From Pigoraptor vietnamica (taxonomy: Eukaryota; Opisthokonta; Filasterea): a DNA stretch of 43,571 bases. The stretch covers positions 1-43,571 of the forward strand of contig CALSCQ010001667.1 in the NCBI GenBank assembly GCA_943704525.1, given 5' to 3'. Of the stretch, positions 11,783 to 24,986 are shown piece by piece (position 1 is the stretch's first letter; each line of letters opens with the position of its first letter). The notes beneath the pieces are model-generated. The model did not search any database. It was not told the DNA's origin and saw only the letters and a program-made list of their open reading frames with translations. A program made the translations under genes and the position numbers.

Positions 11783-14700
11783 ATGGCGTCCGTGTACGCG
11801 GCGGAGCGGCGCGCGATTGTCAATGGCGTCAAGGGCGTCGTGCGTGCAGTCGCAAGCAAGCCCGAGCGTGCACTGCAACCGGCCGTCATAGCGGAGTGTA
11901 CGTGCTAGAGCAGTTGTGATGTGTTCGTGTGCGGTGTGTGCATGCGACACGCACCTTGTGCGTTGCGACTTTACGCTGATCTACCTGTCGTTCGTCTGCG
12001 CAGTGTGTGAGGAAATCGAGCGTGTCTTCACACACTGCTTGAAGGTGCGCTCGCACGGTTGTACTCAACACACACACGTACGCACACGCATACAGCGCAC
12101 GCACACGCACATCCCACACACACACACAAACACTACGCATACGGGCACACACTTCCACGGATAACCCCTGCATGCAAGCACACCTTCACTCCCTAAACTC
12201 GCAACGAACGCCCACACCTGACATTACCCGCGTGCATTGCTGGCGTGCACAGGACGCGCGGTTCCTGTGGGAGGATCCGACGTACTGGCCGTTCCTCGAG
12301 GGCCTGCAGGTGCTTTCACCCGCCGAGGGCACGCAACTGATCGAGAGGTGCGTCGCTCATATACAGATGTTCAACACACTGATCCGTCGTGCGTCTCCTA
12401 ACTCCCCTCCCCTCCCCCTCCCCTCCCTCCCCATCATCCACAACAAATTTCCCTGCATTCTTGCGCACAGTATCCGCCGCGTTGCCTCGTCCGATGCGCT
12501 GCGCGGGCGAGCGTGGATCAAGACGTGCGTCGTGGACCGAAGTGTGGGTGCTATGCTCTGTGCTGTGTGTGGCGATGCATGCACGCAGTGGCCGAGTACT
12601 GTGTGTGGCGATGCATGCACGCGGTGGCCGAGTACTGTGTGTGGCGATGCATGCACGCGGTGGCCGAGTACTGTGTGTGGCGATGCATGCCACGCGGTGG
12701 CCGAGACTGTGTGTGGCGATGCATGCCACGCGGTGGCCGAGTACTGTGTGTGGCGATGCATGCCACGCGGTGGCCGAGACTGTGTGTGGCGATGCATGCA
12801 CGCGGTTGCTGTGTGTTGCCTCGGGTCAGTACGGCGCACTGCTCTTCCGTAACGGTATCGTTTATTCACCTCAGATTGGCCGGTGGCTCGATGTCCTCAC
12901 TCTTGATCAGCGATATGGTGGGTGTTGGGGGCAGCGCATCTCATGCCGCACATTAGTTGTTATTATTGCTATATCTTTGTACGCACGGAACCACGCAGGC
13001 GTGCGACGCTGACACTCCTTGCTCCAACAGTCCGACAGCACTACACTGCGGATGCGCTTCTCGCATCGCTCGAGGACGTCCAAATACTCCGCTCCATTCT
13101 GCTGTCCTTTGCGGCGATCGAAGGTCCCGCGCCGCCTCAGCCTCACCCGCGAAGTCCCCACGCCGGCGCACGCCCAGCGACGAGTGCGGCACATTCAGCG
13201 TCGAGCGCTGCTGTGGCTACGGCGGCTGTGGGTGCGACTGCGGTTGCGGGCGGCGTTGCTCTGGTTGCCGCACATGCGCAGACGGGGGGATCTGCAGTGG
13301 GGTCCAACGGGGCCTTGCATGTGGGCGATGGGGCGGCGGGGGCGGGAAAGGATGATGCGATTGTGCACGACGAACCCCGCCACAAGAAGCCAAAGGGGGC
13401 GAAGAAAGGAAAGGGCAAGCGGAAGGTGAGCTTTGTGTGTGTGTGTGTGTGGTGCGTGTGTGTGTGTGCGGTGTGTGTGTGTCTGTGTGTGTCTGTGTGT
13501 GTCTGTGTCTGTGTCTGTGTGTGTTGGGGGGAGGGGGGATATGAGAGGCGCACGAACGCATTCTAACCCTCCTGGCGGTCCCTCCGACGCAGAATGCGCG
13601 TGCCATTGACTTTGACGTCAGCGGAGAGGGTGTCGTTACTGCATACGCAGAGGACGAAAGCGCACGCCCACTTCCCCCGACGTTGGTACCACCAACAGCC
13701 GCACTTGAAGTGCCTGGGGCAGTAACAGCACCGACCGTCAATGCCTCTGACGCCGCAACAAGTCCTTCCCATGTTGGCGATGCGTCTCGTCACGTGACAC
13801 TGGAGGCCAGGCCGGAGGGTGCGCCGCTGCCACAAGCTGCGGCCGATTTGCTCGCTACGGCCCCCGCGAAGAGCCCGCCGGAGCACGCAACGCACATTTC
13901 ACTCGCTCGCTCTTCGCCGCCGCACGCCTCGTACAGCGCACGCATATCACCCCCAAACGTGAGCTCCGCGGCGTCACCGGTGCCCAGTAACGGCGCGCCG
14001 CTGTCTCCGCGCCCCGTGCGTGCGATATCGTCCGCTGCCGCGGACGATGCTGGTCGCAGGAGCGGCGCTGTGACGCCCGGCGAGGCAGAGACCGCGAAGG
14101 CTTTGCGGCATGACTTGCTGCTCGAATTCCACAGGGAGGTCGAGTCGCACGCGGGCGGCGGCCGCGCCTTTCGATCCGCGCGCCAGTCGTTGCAGGACGC
14201 GATCGAGTCTGGGGCGTACTCGACGGCGCCGGAGCTCGAGAGGGAGAACGCACACTTTGAGGTGTGTGAGGCGCTCGTCGGTGCGCTGGAGTCGGAGCAC
14301 TGGGAGGCATCGATGGCGGCGCTTGTCGGAGGGGCGCGGACGCCCGACGAAGGCGAATTGGACGGCGGTGGCGATGGTGGCGCGCTGTTTCGCATGGTTG
14401 AGACGGACGAAGGGGCGTCGGACTTCGCCGAGGGCGTGGACATGGCGCGGCAGGCGTCGGTGGAGGACGTGTACGCGTTTGGGTTTGGCGCCAGCTCCGA
14501 CGTCGAGGAAGAGGACGAGGAGGACGGTGCTGTTGGGCGCAAGGACGCAGAGCGGGTGTCTAGCGGCCGCACATTGGACGAAGAGGAGCGGAGGGGCGAC
14601 GTGCCGCACAAGGGAGAGGGTGGCGGCATCGATGCCTTGCCGGGTGGCGATGCGGGCAGCGTCCTTTCTCCGGACGATACCACGGGGCGCCTTGTTGATG

Positions 14701-17254
14701 ACGGCGTGAGTTCGTCACCCAACAACAGTAACGAGCACAGCGCGTCGGCAACTCTGCGTGCGGAGGATGCCGTGGAGGATGGTTCGAACAAGGCAGCGGC
14801 GAAGGTCGCACCCCCACAGGCGACAGAATCTGCCGCTGCCGAAAGTGGCGAAGGCGGAGACGGCCTGGCTGCGCTGCGGGGTGAGGGAGAGCCCGTGGCG
14901 ACGCCGACTGTCGAGCGAGGCGTGTCATTCAGCACGGACATGAACGTGGCGATGGATGCGCTGAGTGCGGCTGTTTCTGCGACGCTCACCCTCCCGCCGG
15001 CGCTCTCGGCAACCCCGGATGTGCCGCCTACGGAGGCACCAGTGAGCCGCGGAGGGCCGTTTGAGGTGTCGCGCGCCCTGGCGGACGACATCGCCGGTGC
15101 GATGAACGATGAAGACGCGCACCGCTCGCCCGCACCTGCGCGCCGGTCGCCCCTTCCGCCGTCCCCGAGGGTGCCCACGCGCACGTCGAGTGCGTCCGCA
15201 AGCGCTCCACAGGTGGAATTGGGCGACGGCGAGGGTACGTCGCAGGGACCGATGGTGCTGTTCCGCGGCATGCCTGCGCTGCCGGTGGCGCCGCGCCTCG
15301 TGCGACCATTTGGCCCAGAGGACGAGGCTGCGGAGGGCGAAGATGTCACGCACGCAGATGACGAGGGCGAAGGGGAGCGCGCATTCGGGGTGGGTGGACG
15401 CCGCGCACGCCAAGAGGGACCCGCCGAGTTTCTGGGCGGTGGAAGGCTCAGCGGGGCGCGAAGCCCTGCCGCGCCTGCTCCCGCCATTGCGCGGGAATCC
15501 GTTGAGTCTGTCGCGCGACAGTTTCTGCTCTCGCTTGGCGACGCACGCGAAGACGGCGGGAGTGCGCCGCGTTCACTGCCGCCGTCTCGCCGTTTCCTCG
15601 TGGGCGACGACGACACGCCGCAGTCCCTCTTGCCGCTACCGTCCAACCTCGACGAACTCACTGCCTCGACTTCTTCTCCGCATCCAAAGCGTGCAGCGTC
15701 GTCGCAGGCACGGCGCGTCGACGAGAGCGGCGGTCGTAGCACTCCCTCGGTTGACGCGTCGCGTGTGAGCGCAAGCGCAACGGCGAGCGCGTCGACCGCC
15801 GTGAGAGAGCAGCGCAGTGGCGGTAGTGCGGCGGCGACGCGCATACGCGGAAACGACGAGTGGGCGCCGCCTCGTCCGCAGCTGATTCTCACGCTGCAGG
15901 AAAAGAGCGGGCGCACGCGGGACCTCGTGGCGCGGCAGAAGCACATGTGCGCGGGCTGCGGCCAGTCGGTCGACCCGGCCTACGTGAAGCGGTTCCGCTT
16001 TTGCCACTACACGGGCAAGTTCTTCTGCCCAAGCTGCCACGCGAACGCAACGGCCGTCCTCCCCGCGCGCGTCATCCACAAGTGGGACTTTGGCAAGTGG
16101 GTGGTGCCGTGTGCGGGAGCGCCCGTGAATCGGAGACTCTCTGCATGTGAATGTAATGTATTTGAGCTGTGCGTCTGTGCACTCACGAGCGCCCGTGCGC
16201 CCGGAGATATCGAACGTAACCTTATCGGCCGTGTCTGTGCGCGTCTTGTATTTGTTTGCGTCCGCTCTGCTTCCCGGAGTTGTAATGTGCGTGCTTTGTC
16301 ACTGCGATCGCGTGCAGGTACAAAGTGTCCAACTTTGCTAAGGAGCTCCTCGAGCGCATCCACGCCGACCCCGTGATCGACCTTGCCGCGCTCAATCCCG
16401 GCCTTTTCAAGCAGGTCAAGGGACTCGCCGCCCTCCAGGCACGTGACCACGCGTTTGACGGAGGCTCGCTCGTGTCCGTTGAACAGCTGACCGATGCTCT
16501 GCGCCTTGTCGTCCAAGCCTCTCCTTCTGCCCCATCCTAACCCAAATCATAACACTATCCCCTCTCCTCCCCGCAGAAAGCGCGCCTCAAGCTCTTCTAT
16601 CTTAAGGACTACCTCCTCACGTGCCGCAACGGCGAGCGCCTGCTGGCCCCCCTCGGCGATGCGGCGCACCTCTACCGAGAGCTCGGCCTGTTCTCCATGC
16701 GCGATCTGGAGGGGGTGTACTGGGTCACACTCGCGCCGTCGCTCGAGAAAACGGCGGCCGAAATGGCCAAGCACGTGTACAAGTGCGAGGTGTGTGTGTG
16801 CGACAGTGCGTGTGCGTGTGTGCCCCGTTGTCGAAGGCGTTGTTCGTCGATGGTGTGTGAAGGTGTTGTTAATCGATGGTGCGACAGTGTTGCCCACAAG
16901 GCGAGTCAGAGTATGTCAGTGGACCTTTCATTGTCCTGACACGGTTATGCGCAGCTGTGTTCCGCCAAGGGGTTTGTGTGCGAGTTTTGCAACGCTGCGA
17001 CGGACATTCTCTATCCCTTTGAGCTCGACAGGGCCGTCCAGTGTACAGGTGCGCCTCTCGCTAGTTCGCAGCACACAGAGTTGTCTACGCTATCGCCTGT
17101 ACTCAACACGCACGTTGCACGCTGAACACTTTCGCGCACACAATCCACAGGGTGCAGATCGTTCTTCCACTCAAAGTGCTTCGTCAAGGACGACTGCCCA
17201 AAGTGCGCGCGCAACAGCCGACGGCGCACTCGAACGTCCGACCCAACCGGCTAG
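11783..17254 (+). CDS. RUN domain plus Rubicon-homology zinc domain protein (Rubicon/PLEKHM1-like)
   Basis: In animals, RUN plus C-terminal RH proteins bind Rab7 and tune autophagosome or late-endosome fusion. Proposed exons: 11783-11897, 12004-12044, 12253-12347, 12471-12524, 12875-12917, 13039-13425, 13593-16096, 16318 to 16510 (or 16507), 16577-16789, 16955-17048 and 17151-17254, about 1280 aa. The RUN part reads LCEEIERVFTHCLK, FLWEDPTYWPFL, SDALRGRAWIKT and HYTADALLASLEDVQILRS. The long middle exon encodes a disordered, acidic, Ser/Pro/Ala-rich linker of over 900 residues with the preceding exon. The RH domain has CAGCGQSVDPAYVKRFRFC, FFCPSCH, KYKVSNFAKELLERI, GFVCEFC, LYPFEL, CRSFFHSKCF and CPKC. 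Exons 5 and 6 and the donor of exon 8 are the least certain. No PH domain is seen, which favours Rubicon-type architecture. Confidence 0.88.
12563..12808. repeat. Minisatellite, seven units of 36-37 bp
   Basis: Units start at 12563, 12599, 12635, 12671, 12707, 12744 and 12780. The shared core is CTGTGTGTGGCGATGCATGC, followed by a variable ACGCGGTGGCCGAG tail. Units differ by an extra C after the core and by GAGTA versus GAGA. The array lies in an intron (12525-12874) that interrupts the RUN-domain coding sequence, between strong splice signals. Confidence 0.93.
13433..13525. repeat. (TG)n-rich intron start in the Rubicon-like gene
   Basis: Directly after the GTGAGC donor, the intron 13426-13592 runs into TG-rich sequence with interspersed CTG, in sense orientation. 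Confidence 0.85.
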
Positions 17255-17869
17255 TTGTTAGTGCCGGCCGACGCGCTTGTCGGTGCTCCACTTTTTGCGA
17301 GTGCTGCGTCTTTGTGCGCTTCACGAGCGCAGCGTCTTTGTCACGTGCTCTCAAGCGCCACACCCGCTGCCGGCTGCAGGACGGCCGGCCGTCAGGGTGC
17401 ACTTCACGGCAGCTAAAATACACCGCGCAACAAAGCATGTCCGATTTTCCGTCAATTTCATTTCAAATTCCTCGCCCGTCGTAACGGACGAGTAACGCGC
17501 GCACATGCACGCGCATGCGACAGGAGGTCGCAAAGGGCGTCCCAAGCACCGCTGGCCGCGAGTGCCGAGGGACAACGAAAAGTTTGGGCAATGCACACGA
17601 GGCACTGCCTCGGTACATGCTCCACGCGGCGGTCGCTCTCGAAAGCAACCCGCCGACCGAAAAAGGACACCGCACACCGTCAAGGACCGAAAAAGGAGAG
17701 AAAGAGCGAGAGAGAAAAGGCGAAACGCACGACCAAGAGCAAACGGCAATAACACGCAACCCGCGACACAGAGAGGGTTTCACACACGCGAACGACGCGG
17801 CACCGGAGCGACTTCCCAGTGTCCGCACGCCCCCAAGGGAGGCGTCTTCACTCAAGCGCAGACGAGCGC
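17255..17869. other. Convergent 3' intergenic region, Rubicon-like / eIF4A
   Basis: 615 bp between two stop codons. No repeat family, RNA gene or coding exon was recognised. A purine-rich stretch lies at about 17690-17730. Confidence 0.5.
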
Positions 17870-20039
<2,170 letters not shown>

Positions 20040-20092
20040 GGTTGCGTTCGATTGGAATTACTTGAGAAAAAGTTGCAAAAAAGAACAGTCCC

Positions 20093-20104
20093 AGTATATA
20101 ATAC
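20093..20104 (-). promoter_or_regulatory. TATA-like element upstream of eIF4A
   Basis: The minus strand reads TATTATATACTGG about 55-65 bp before the eIF4A ATG, in otherwise GC-rich sequence. Position and composition fit a TATA box for a highly expressed gene. This is inference only. Confidence 0.35.
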
Positions 20105-21232
20105 TGAAACTGCCTAGCTGTGTCGCTTGTCGGCAGGCGTTGAAAAGAGGATGTGCCCGTGCCGCAAACCCCAATACTCTTGAAGCGTCGCAGGGGCTGT
20201 CTGCAGAGCGAGTAGCGCGCGCATGTCGCAAGCGCAGTCAGCTGTTGCGGTGTGAGTGAGTGTGTGCGTGTGTGCCTGTGCGTGTGCGAGCACGAGGGCG
20301 CCCTAGCACGAGGCAGCGATCGCCACAAACACCCCGGAGGGACATGCCGTTTCATGCGCAATGGACAGGCTCCTCATGAAGGAGATCTTCCGCATAGTTA
20401 ACTCATAGCCAAATTACATCACGACGAGCCCAATGCCACATGGGCCAAATTATGGATGACGTCTGGGCGCCGGATTATCCAGAGTAAATTGTAACGGGTG
20501 TTACACCGTGCGCACGTGTCCCCACCAGCGCGCTTTTTTGTGTCGCAGCGATCACCGCGTTTCGGACCAGTGGCCTCCATGTGCGGCGGGACGGCGTGTT
20601 GCACTTTGAGTGCGCGCTGCATCTGCGCACGCATTGCGTGTTGTGGATCTCTGCGCGCTCAATGCCGTTGCACACGCGTCCCGTCGCGGGCGGCGGTGCG
20701 GGCGGGCACAGCACCGTTCTGGGGCTGTGTCTGCACGAACCGCCAATGCCCATTGGCACACAGAGCGACTTCCCAGATTAATCGCAGGCGCATCCCATTT
20801 CCCGTGGGGGCGTCTGTTTCATGCTCTGGGTACATCTCATTTCCGCTGGATTTTCTAGAAGAAAGACAGTGCCGTTGGTGGATACCTTGCAGTATGTGTT
20901 CGCAGTGTGTGCGCACTTAATTGTGCGGTCCGTCGCGTGGGACACAATTCAAAGCATCGTCTTCAAAGCATTCCTGGCATGAGTGGTCCCAGTCAAGTAG
21001 AACTTCATGAGGCGCAAGCACGTGGCGTCAACTTCGTTTCCCTGTATAAGCACTGCAAGAACTCGCACACTCTGCGCCGCACGCCCCCTCACCGCCACAT
21101 GCGCACATGCGCTTGACGTACGTGCAGCAAACAGGCATCGCTTCTGTAACGCGCTCAAATTGGGGTGACTGGCGGGCATGGCAATGTGATTTTCCCGCGA
21201 TTTTATTTTTCAGTGGCAGTTTAGCGCCAGTC

Positions 21233-21430
21233 TCATCGCTGCCCTGCACGCGTCTTGCGGTGCTGAGGCCACGCGGCCTTTTGACACTCCCGTGAACAGT
21301 AGCGAGCCCCGCGGCACGCTCCGCACTTGAGCTGCTTGACGCCGCCCCCCCCCCCCCCCCCCCCCCGGCGCGCTCGGACTGGAATTGAGAGAGTTGAAGT
21401 GTGTTGCCCGCTGTGACCTTGTTCGAACAT
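21233..21430 (-). CDS. Possible MYND zinc-finger exon or relic
   Basis: A 65-codon frame whose second half reads K-Q-L-K-C-G-A-C-R-G-A-R-Y-C-S-R-E-C-Q, then K-A-A-W-P-Q-H-R-K-T. This matches the second half of a MYND finger (CxxC-x4-YC-x3-CQ-x3-W-x2-H). The first CxxC pair is absent, and the last Cys (after HRKT) is Arg. The frame passes through a 22-base G tract (C on the + strand), so its upstream half depends on the exact run length. It may be one exon of a small MYND gene with an acceptor at CAG before LKCGAC, or a decayed fragment. No partner exons were recognised. Confidence 0.35.
   Translation of the reverse strand: MFEQGHSGQHTSTLSIPVRARRGGGGGGGGVKQLKCGACRGARYCSRECQKAAWPQHRKTRAGQR
21345..21366. 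repeat. C22 homopolymer
   Basis: 22 consecutive C on the + strand within the MYND-like frame. Length is error-prone in sequencing. Confidence 0.9.
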
Positions 21431-21702
21431 GTTACTTCTAGCCGAGGCATTTAATTTAGGAACGACTTCGTTTAGCCACGGGCTTCAAATTGAATCCGCG
21501 TTGATCCGGCAACAAGTGGCACAGTTTGTTGTCATCCAACATTGAGGTCACTAAAAAATTTTTAACTCGCAAGAATTTCTTTTGCGGCTGTGACGTGCGT
21601 GCGTGTCTCCGCGTGCGGCCGTAGTTTGGCGTGTGTGTGTGTGTGTGTGTGTGGGCGTGTGTGGTTGCGTGCATGCGTGCGTGTCTCCGTGGGTAGGCGA
21701 GA

Positions 21703-22329
21703 ATGACCATCTACAACTTCTATCTGTTTGATCGCAAGGGGACGTGCCTCTATTACGCCGAGTGGACGCGCACAAAGCACCCGAGCATGAGCCAGGACGA
21801 GGTGCGCTTGCGCTGCTGAAGCACCGTGCTGCATGCGACTACGTTGGTGTTCCGTGTGCGTGTGTAGGCCCCTTGACCATTCATTTCGCTCCATGATGTT
21901 TGTGTCTGTGCGGTGTTGGTCGTGGATGTGCGTCTATGTACGCAATCCCGTTATATAACTTTCTTGTAAGTGCTTGGTGCGCCCCTTGCTGGTTTCGTTC
22001 CAAGCGAGCCTGTGTGTGTCTGTGTTTGCGATTTTGCGTACGTACATGTGTATTTGTGTGTTTGCGCCCGTTATTATAACCCCTTCTGCGTGTGCACGTC
22101 CCGCTCTTTCATTCCAGTGAGTCTGTGTGCGTCTATGTTTGTACGTCTGTGTGATTGCGCCCCTTATATTACCCATTCTCTTCGCAGGAGTTCAAGCTCA
22201 TGTATGGCATGCTATACTCGATCAAGTCGTTTGTAACGCGCATCTCCCCCAAGCCGGTGAAGGACGGCCTTTACTATTACAAGACAAGGTGGGCATCCCA
22301 CTTCCGTCTCGGGCTTTGGGCTCCATTGA

Positions 22330-22428
<99 letters not shown>

Positions 22429-23191
22429 TCTAGTTCGCTGTCGACTGCGGATACGCTTTGGCCGCGTTATAGTTTGCGGAGGGCCGTTTACTTGTTCGAA
22501 CCTCCGTATGTATACTGCCATAGAGTAAAAAACACACACACGCGTAATGTAGTTGTCTCTCTCTCTTAGCTTTCGATTTGAGCGATAGTCTCCCGTCTTC
22601 TATTTTATGCTCGTCCGACGACTTACACTTACACGCGTACTAATGTGCTGTACGATTGGGTCAGTTGGACGAATTGCATACTTACGCAGCGTACTAAAGT
22701 GCTGTACGACTGGGTCCGTTGGACACTTTTGCACGCGTACTAATGCGATGTGCGGTTTCGTCCGTGCAGCGCCTACAAGCTCAACTATTACGAGACGGCG
22801 AGTGGCCTCAAGTTCGTGCTCAACACGGACCCCAATGTGGGCGACATCCGCGACGTCTTGCAGCAGGTGCGGAGTGGGGCACTGATGCGTACTCAACCCG
22901 CGAACGCATGCATCGTTCGACGCCCTACACATACGCACGCAAGCACATGCACACGCGCGCACACAGTATGCACGCACGTTACACATACATGCCGCCTGTG
23001 CGGTGGTACGCGGAATTATTGCAGTGCGTTGCTCAATGGACCCTTCATTCCCACGGCCGCAGATTCACAGCCAGATTTATGTCGAGACGCTCGTGAAAAA
23101 CCCCATTTACAAGCTCGGGGATCCCATCGACAGCGAGCTGTTCAAGACAAAGCTCCACGCGTTCGTCACAGCCCTGCCCTACTTCACATAG
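21703..23191 (+). CDS. TRAPPC1: TRAPPC1 / Bet5, TRAPP complex core subunit
   Basis: A longin-fold subunit of the TRAPP complex, which activates Rab1/Ypt1 at the Golgi. Four exons, 21703-21801, 22188-22288, 22770-22866 and 23063-23191, give 141 aa (human about 145). It opens [21 protein letters not shown], continues with [20 protein letters not shown] and [20 protein letters not shown], and ends [18 protein letters not shown] through FVTALPYF. These match the family from end to end. Intron 2 carries a 92-bp (GA)n tract and intron 3 a triplicated branch-site-like block. It is convergent with B9D2, the stops being 158 bp apart. Confidence 0.96.
22334..22425. repeat. (GA)n microsatellite in TRAPPC1 intron 2
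   Basis: About 46 perfect GA units in sense orientation; this is a purine-only tract downstream of the donor. Confidence 0.97.
22630..22769 (+). repeat. Triplicated branch-site/acceptor-like block in TRAPPC1 intron 3
   Basis: Three related segments each begin GCGTACTAA (about 22636, 22691 and 22736). The first two continue TGTACGA(T/C)TGGGTC and (A/C)GTTGGAC. The third runs into the true acceptor CCGTGCAG. TACTAA resembles the branch-point consensus. Confidence 0.7.
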
Positions 23192-23349
23192 CAGCAGAAG
23201 GTCGCGTGGCGCGGGCGTGCGGGCGTGCGTTTGCGAGCGTTGCGGCGTGTTGCTGCGTGCGCGCGTTGTTTTTTCCGGCCCGTTGGCCGAAAGTAGAGAG
23301 GCACCTTCTCTTTCACCCGGCGGCGTGTGCGCAGTGTCGGCCGCCCTCC

Positions 23350-24664
23350 TCAAAACTCGACGCCAAACTTTTCAAAGTTTCGGAGAATGACGCTGATCTG
23401 GAGGTGCACGTTGCCCATGGCGACGGTGCGCAGGCGGTAGCGATCCGCGCCGTTGTAGACGAGGTCGGGGCTCTTGAGCTGGAGTCCCCCGCCGATGAAA
23501 AAGGCTGCGAAAAGAGGACATCCAGGTGCGCGGTTAGATCGGCGCCTTGGACAGCCATGCCTCGTGCTCAACACAGAGAAGCGACGGAGACATGACGCAG
23601 ACGCACACAGCACTCAACACACGCAACGCACGTAACGTACCCTAGGTACAATACAAGCAAATGCACACACGACGCACGTAACATCCCTACGTACATTACA
23701 TACAATGCACACGCAACACACGTAACATGCCCTACGTACACTACATATAATGCGCACTCGACGCACGCAAGCAGTACAGGACGACAGCACACTCACAGGA
23801 GATCTGCTCCATCAGGCTGCCTGCGGGGCGCCACGTGACGCAGTCGATTTCATGGTAGCCGGGACTCGTGGGGACGTGGCAGAAGCCATAGCCATCTGCG
23901 AACGCAGCAGGGAAGAGGGGGGGAGCGGTAGCATGCGTGCGTGAGCAATGCCGTCCGAGGTCAGAGAAGGGAGGTGGGCAGCGTTTGAAAAAGAAAGAAG
24001 AAACTCTGTGCGTACAGTGAAGCGAATTTGAATCCGAATAGCGCACTCAGACACTCACACAGCTCGCTGCGGCCGTACGAGTCGAGGTGCCACACTTGGA
24101 AGTGGAGCTTGGGCCATCCCTGGATGCCCTTTGTCGCAAAGTGGACGTCTGCGAGGCGCGCACAGGTCAGCTTAAGTGAACGCGGCTGAACATCGAGAGA
24201 AGAAAGGTGCCTCACTGGTGTGAAGGCGTCGCACACCCAGAGTGTGATTGTCAAGGGTACATCGGCAACCATACAAGAAACGGGCCATCGTCGAGATAAT
24301 GCGCAGCAACCAACGTCCGTATGCTCACCAATGGGATGTCCCCACTTTGCGCAGATGCCGTCCTGCACAGCGAGTTATCCAAAAAATGAGTGGCAAGCAC
24401 CGAAACGCGCGCACAAATACAGGCGCACTTCAACACACCGCTATATACTTCGCACAATCCCATTACAACGCCTCACACTACAGAGGACGCAAGCGGCTCA
24501 CAGGATGGACCCACCCTGGGATTATCGACCTGCGTCTGCCCGGCCACCTGTCCCTCGAGGCAGCGCCACGACGTCCCCGTGACGATGCCCCACTTGCAGA
24601 ACAGCGAGCACGAAGGGAAGCCGCTCGCCCCAACAATGTCCCCGATCACATGCACCTCCGCCAT
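23350..24664 (-). CDS. B9D2: B9D2, ciliary transition-zone B9 protein
   Basis: A subunit of the B9/MKS complex that gates the ciliary transition zone. Exons 24664-24515, 24362-24329, 24148-24059, 23895-23797 and 23504-23350 give 175 aa, the same as I recall for human. It is one B9 (C2-like) domain throughout: [99 protein letters not shown] and the end FEKFGVEF. All junctions are in phase. Together with DAW1 it supports a ciliated organism. It lies head-to-tail with eIF3m (322 bp). Confidence 0.97.
23605..23760. repeat. Degenerate ~50-bp repeats in B9D2 intron 4
   Basis: Three imperfect copies of a block containing ACGCACGTAACAT and CCCTACGTACA(T/C)TACAT are spread through the intron 23505-23796. 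Copies are diverged. No function inferred. Confidence 0.6.
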
Positions 24665-24986
24665 TTTACGAGTCGCGTTCGTCGCTACTTCAACTCTTTT
24701 GAAGCCAGTGTGGTGTTGAACTCCAGAGGGCGCACATTCCATTGATGCTAGTAAGTGCCCTTTGATGGACGATCAGGGAAACATCCACCTTCCATCGCAC
24801 TTTGAAGTTGGGCATCCATCGCTTCCTCAAGAAAACACCAGCATCTCACAGCCCGTAAAGCCTCTGGAGACGTGCCTATGGCTGTCGTGCCCGTCGCAAA
24901 ATGGAGCATGTCACACACGAAAGAAAATTTGCGTTCCCGAGTAAACACATCTGAACTCACGAAAATCGAAAAACGCTATATTCAGC
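24665..24986. other. Intergenic region between eIF3m stop and B9D2 start
   Basis: 322 bp that must hold the eIF3m 3' end and the B9D2 promoter. No repeat, motif or exon stands out. Confidence 0.5.

Larger units (their letters stand above)
20040..21702. promoter_or_regulatory. Divergent region eIF4A / TRAPPC1
   Basis: About 1.66 kb between two start codons, the largest gap in the window. It holds a TATA-like site near eIF4A, a TTTTCCCGCG (E2F-like) motif at about 21190, a 22-base C run, the MYND-like frame described separately and a (TG)n tract at about 21632-21652. Other open frames (for example a 140-codon Cys-rich frame at 20498-20920) have no recognisable homology. Confidence 0.45.

Noticed and set aside
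12563-12808. CRISPR-like array
   Set aside because: Units abut with no unique spacers, and the locus is a eukaryotic intron.
12911-13038. Alternative RUN exon using acceptor CAACAG at 13031
   Set aside because: It needs a preceding exon in another phase that does not fit the strong GTGCGT donor after GRAWIKT; kept as the second choice.
13790-15946. 718-codon minus-strand open frame opposite the Rubicon-like linker
   Set aside because: Low-complexity Ser/Arg/Pro translation mirroring a GC-rich disordered exon; no family match and no splice context.
20498-20920. 140-codon Cys-rich + frame
   Set aside because: Cys spacing fits no known motif, and the opposite strand is equally open in part.
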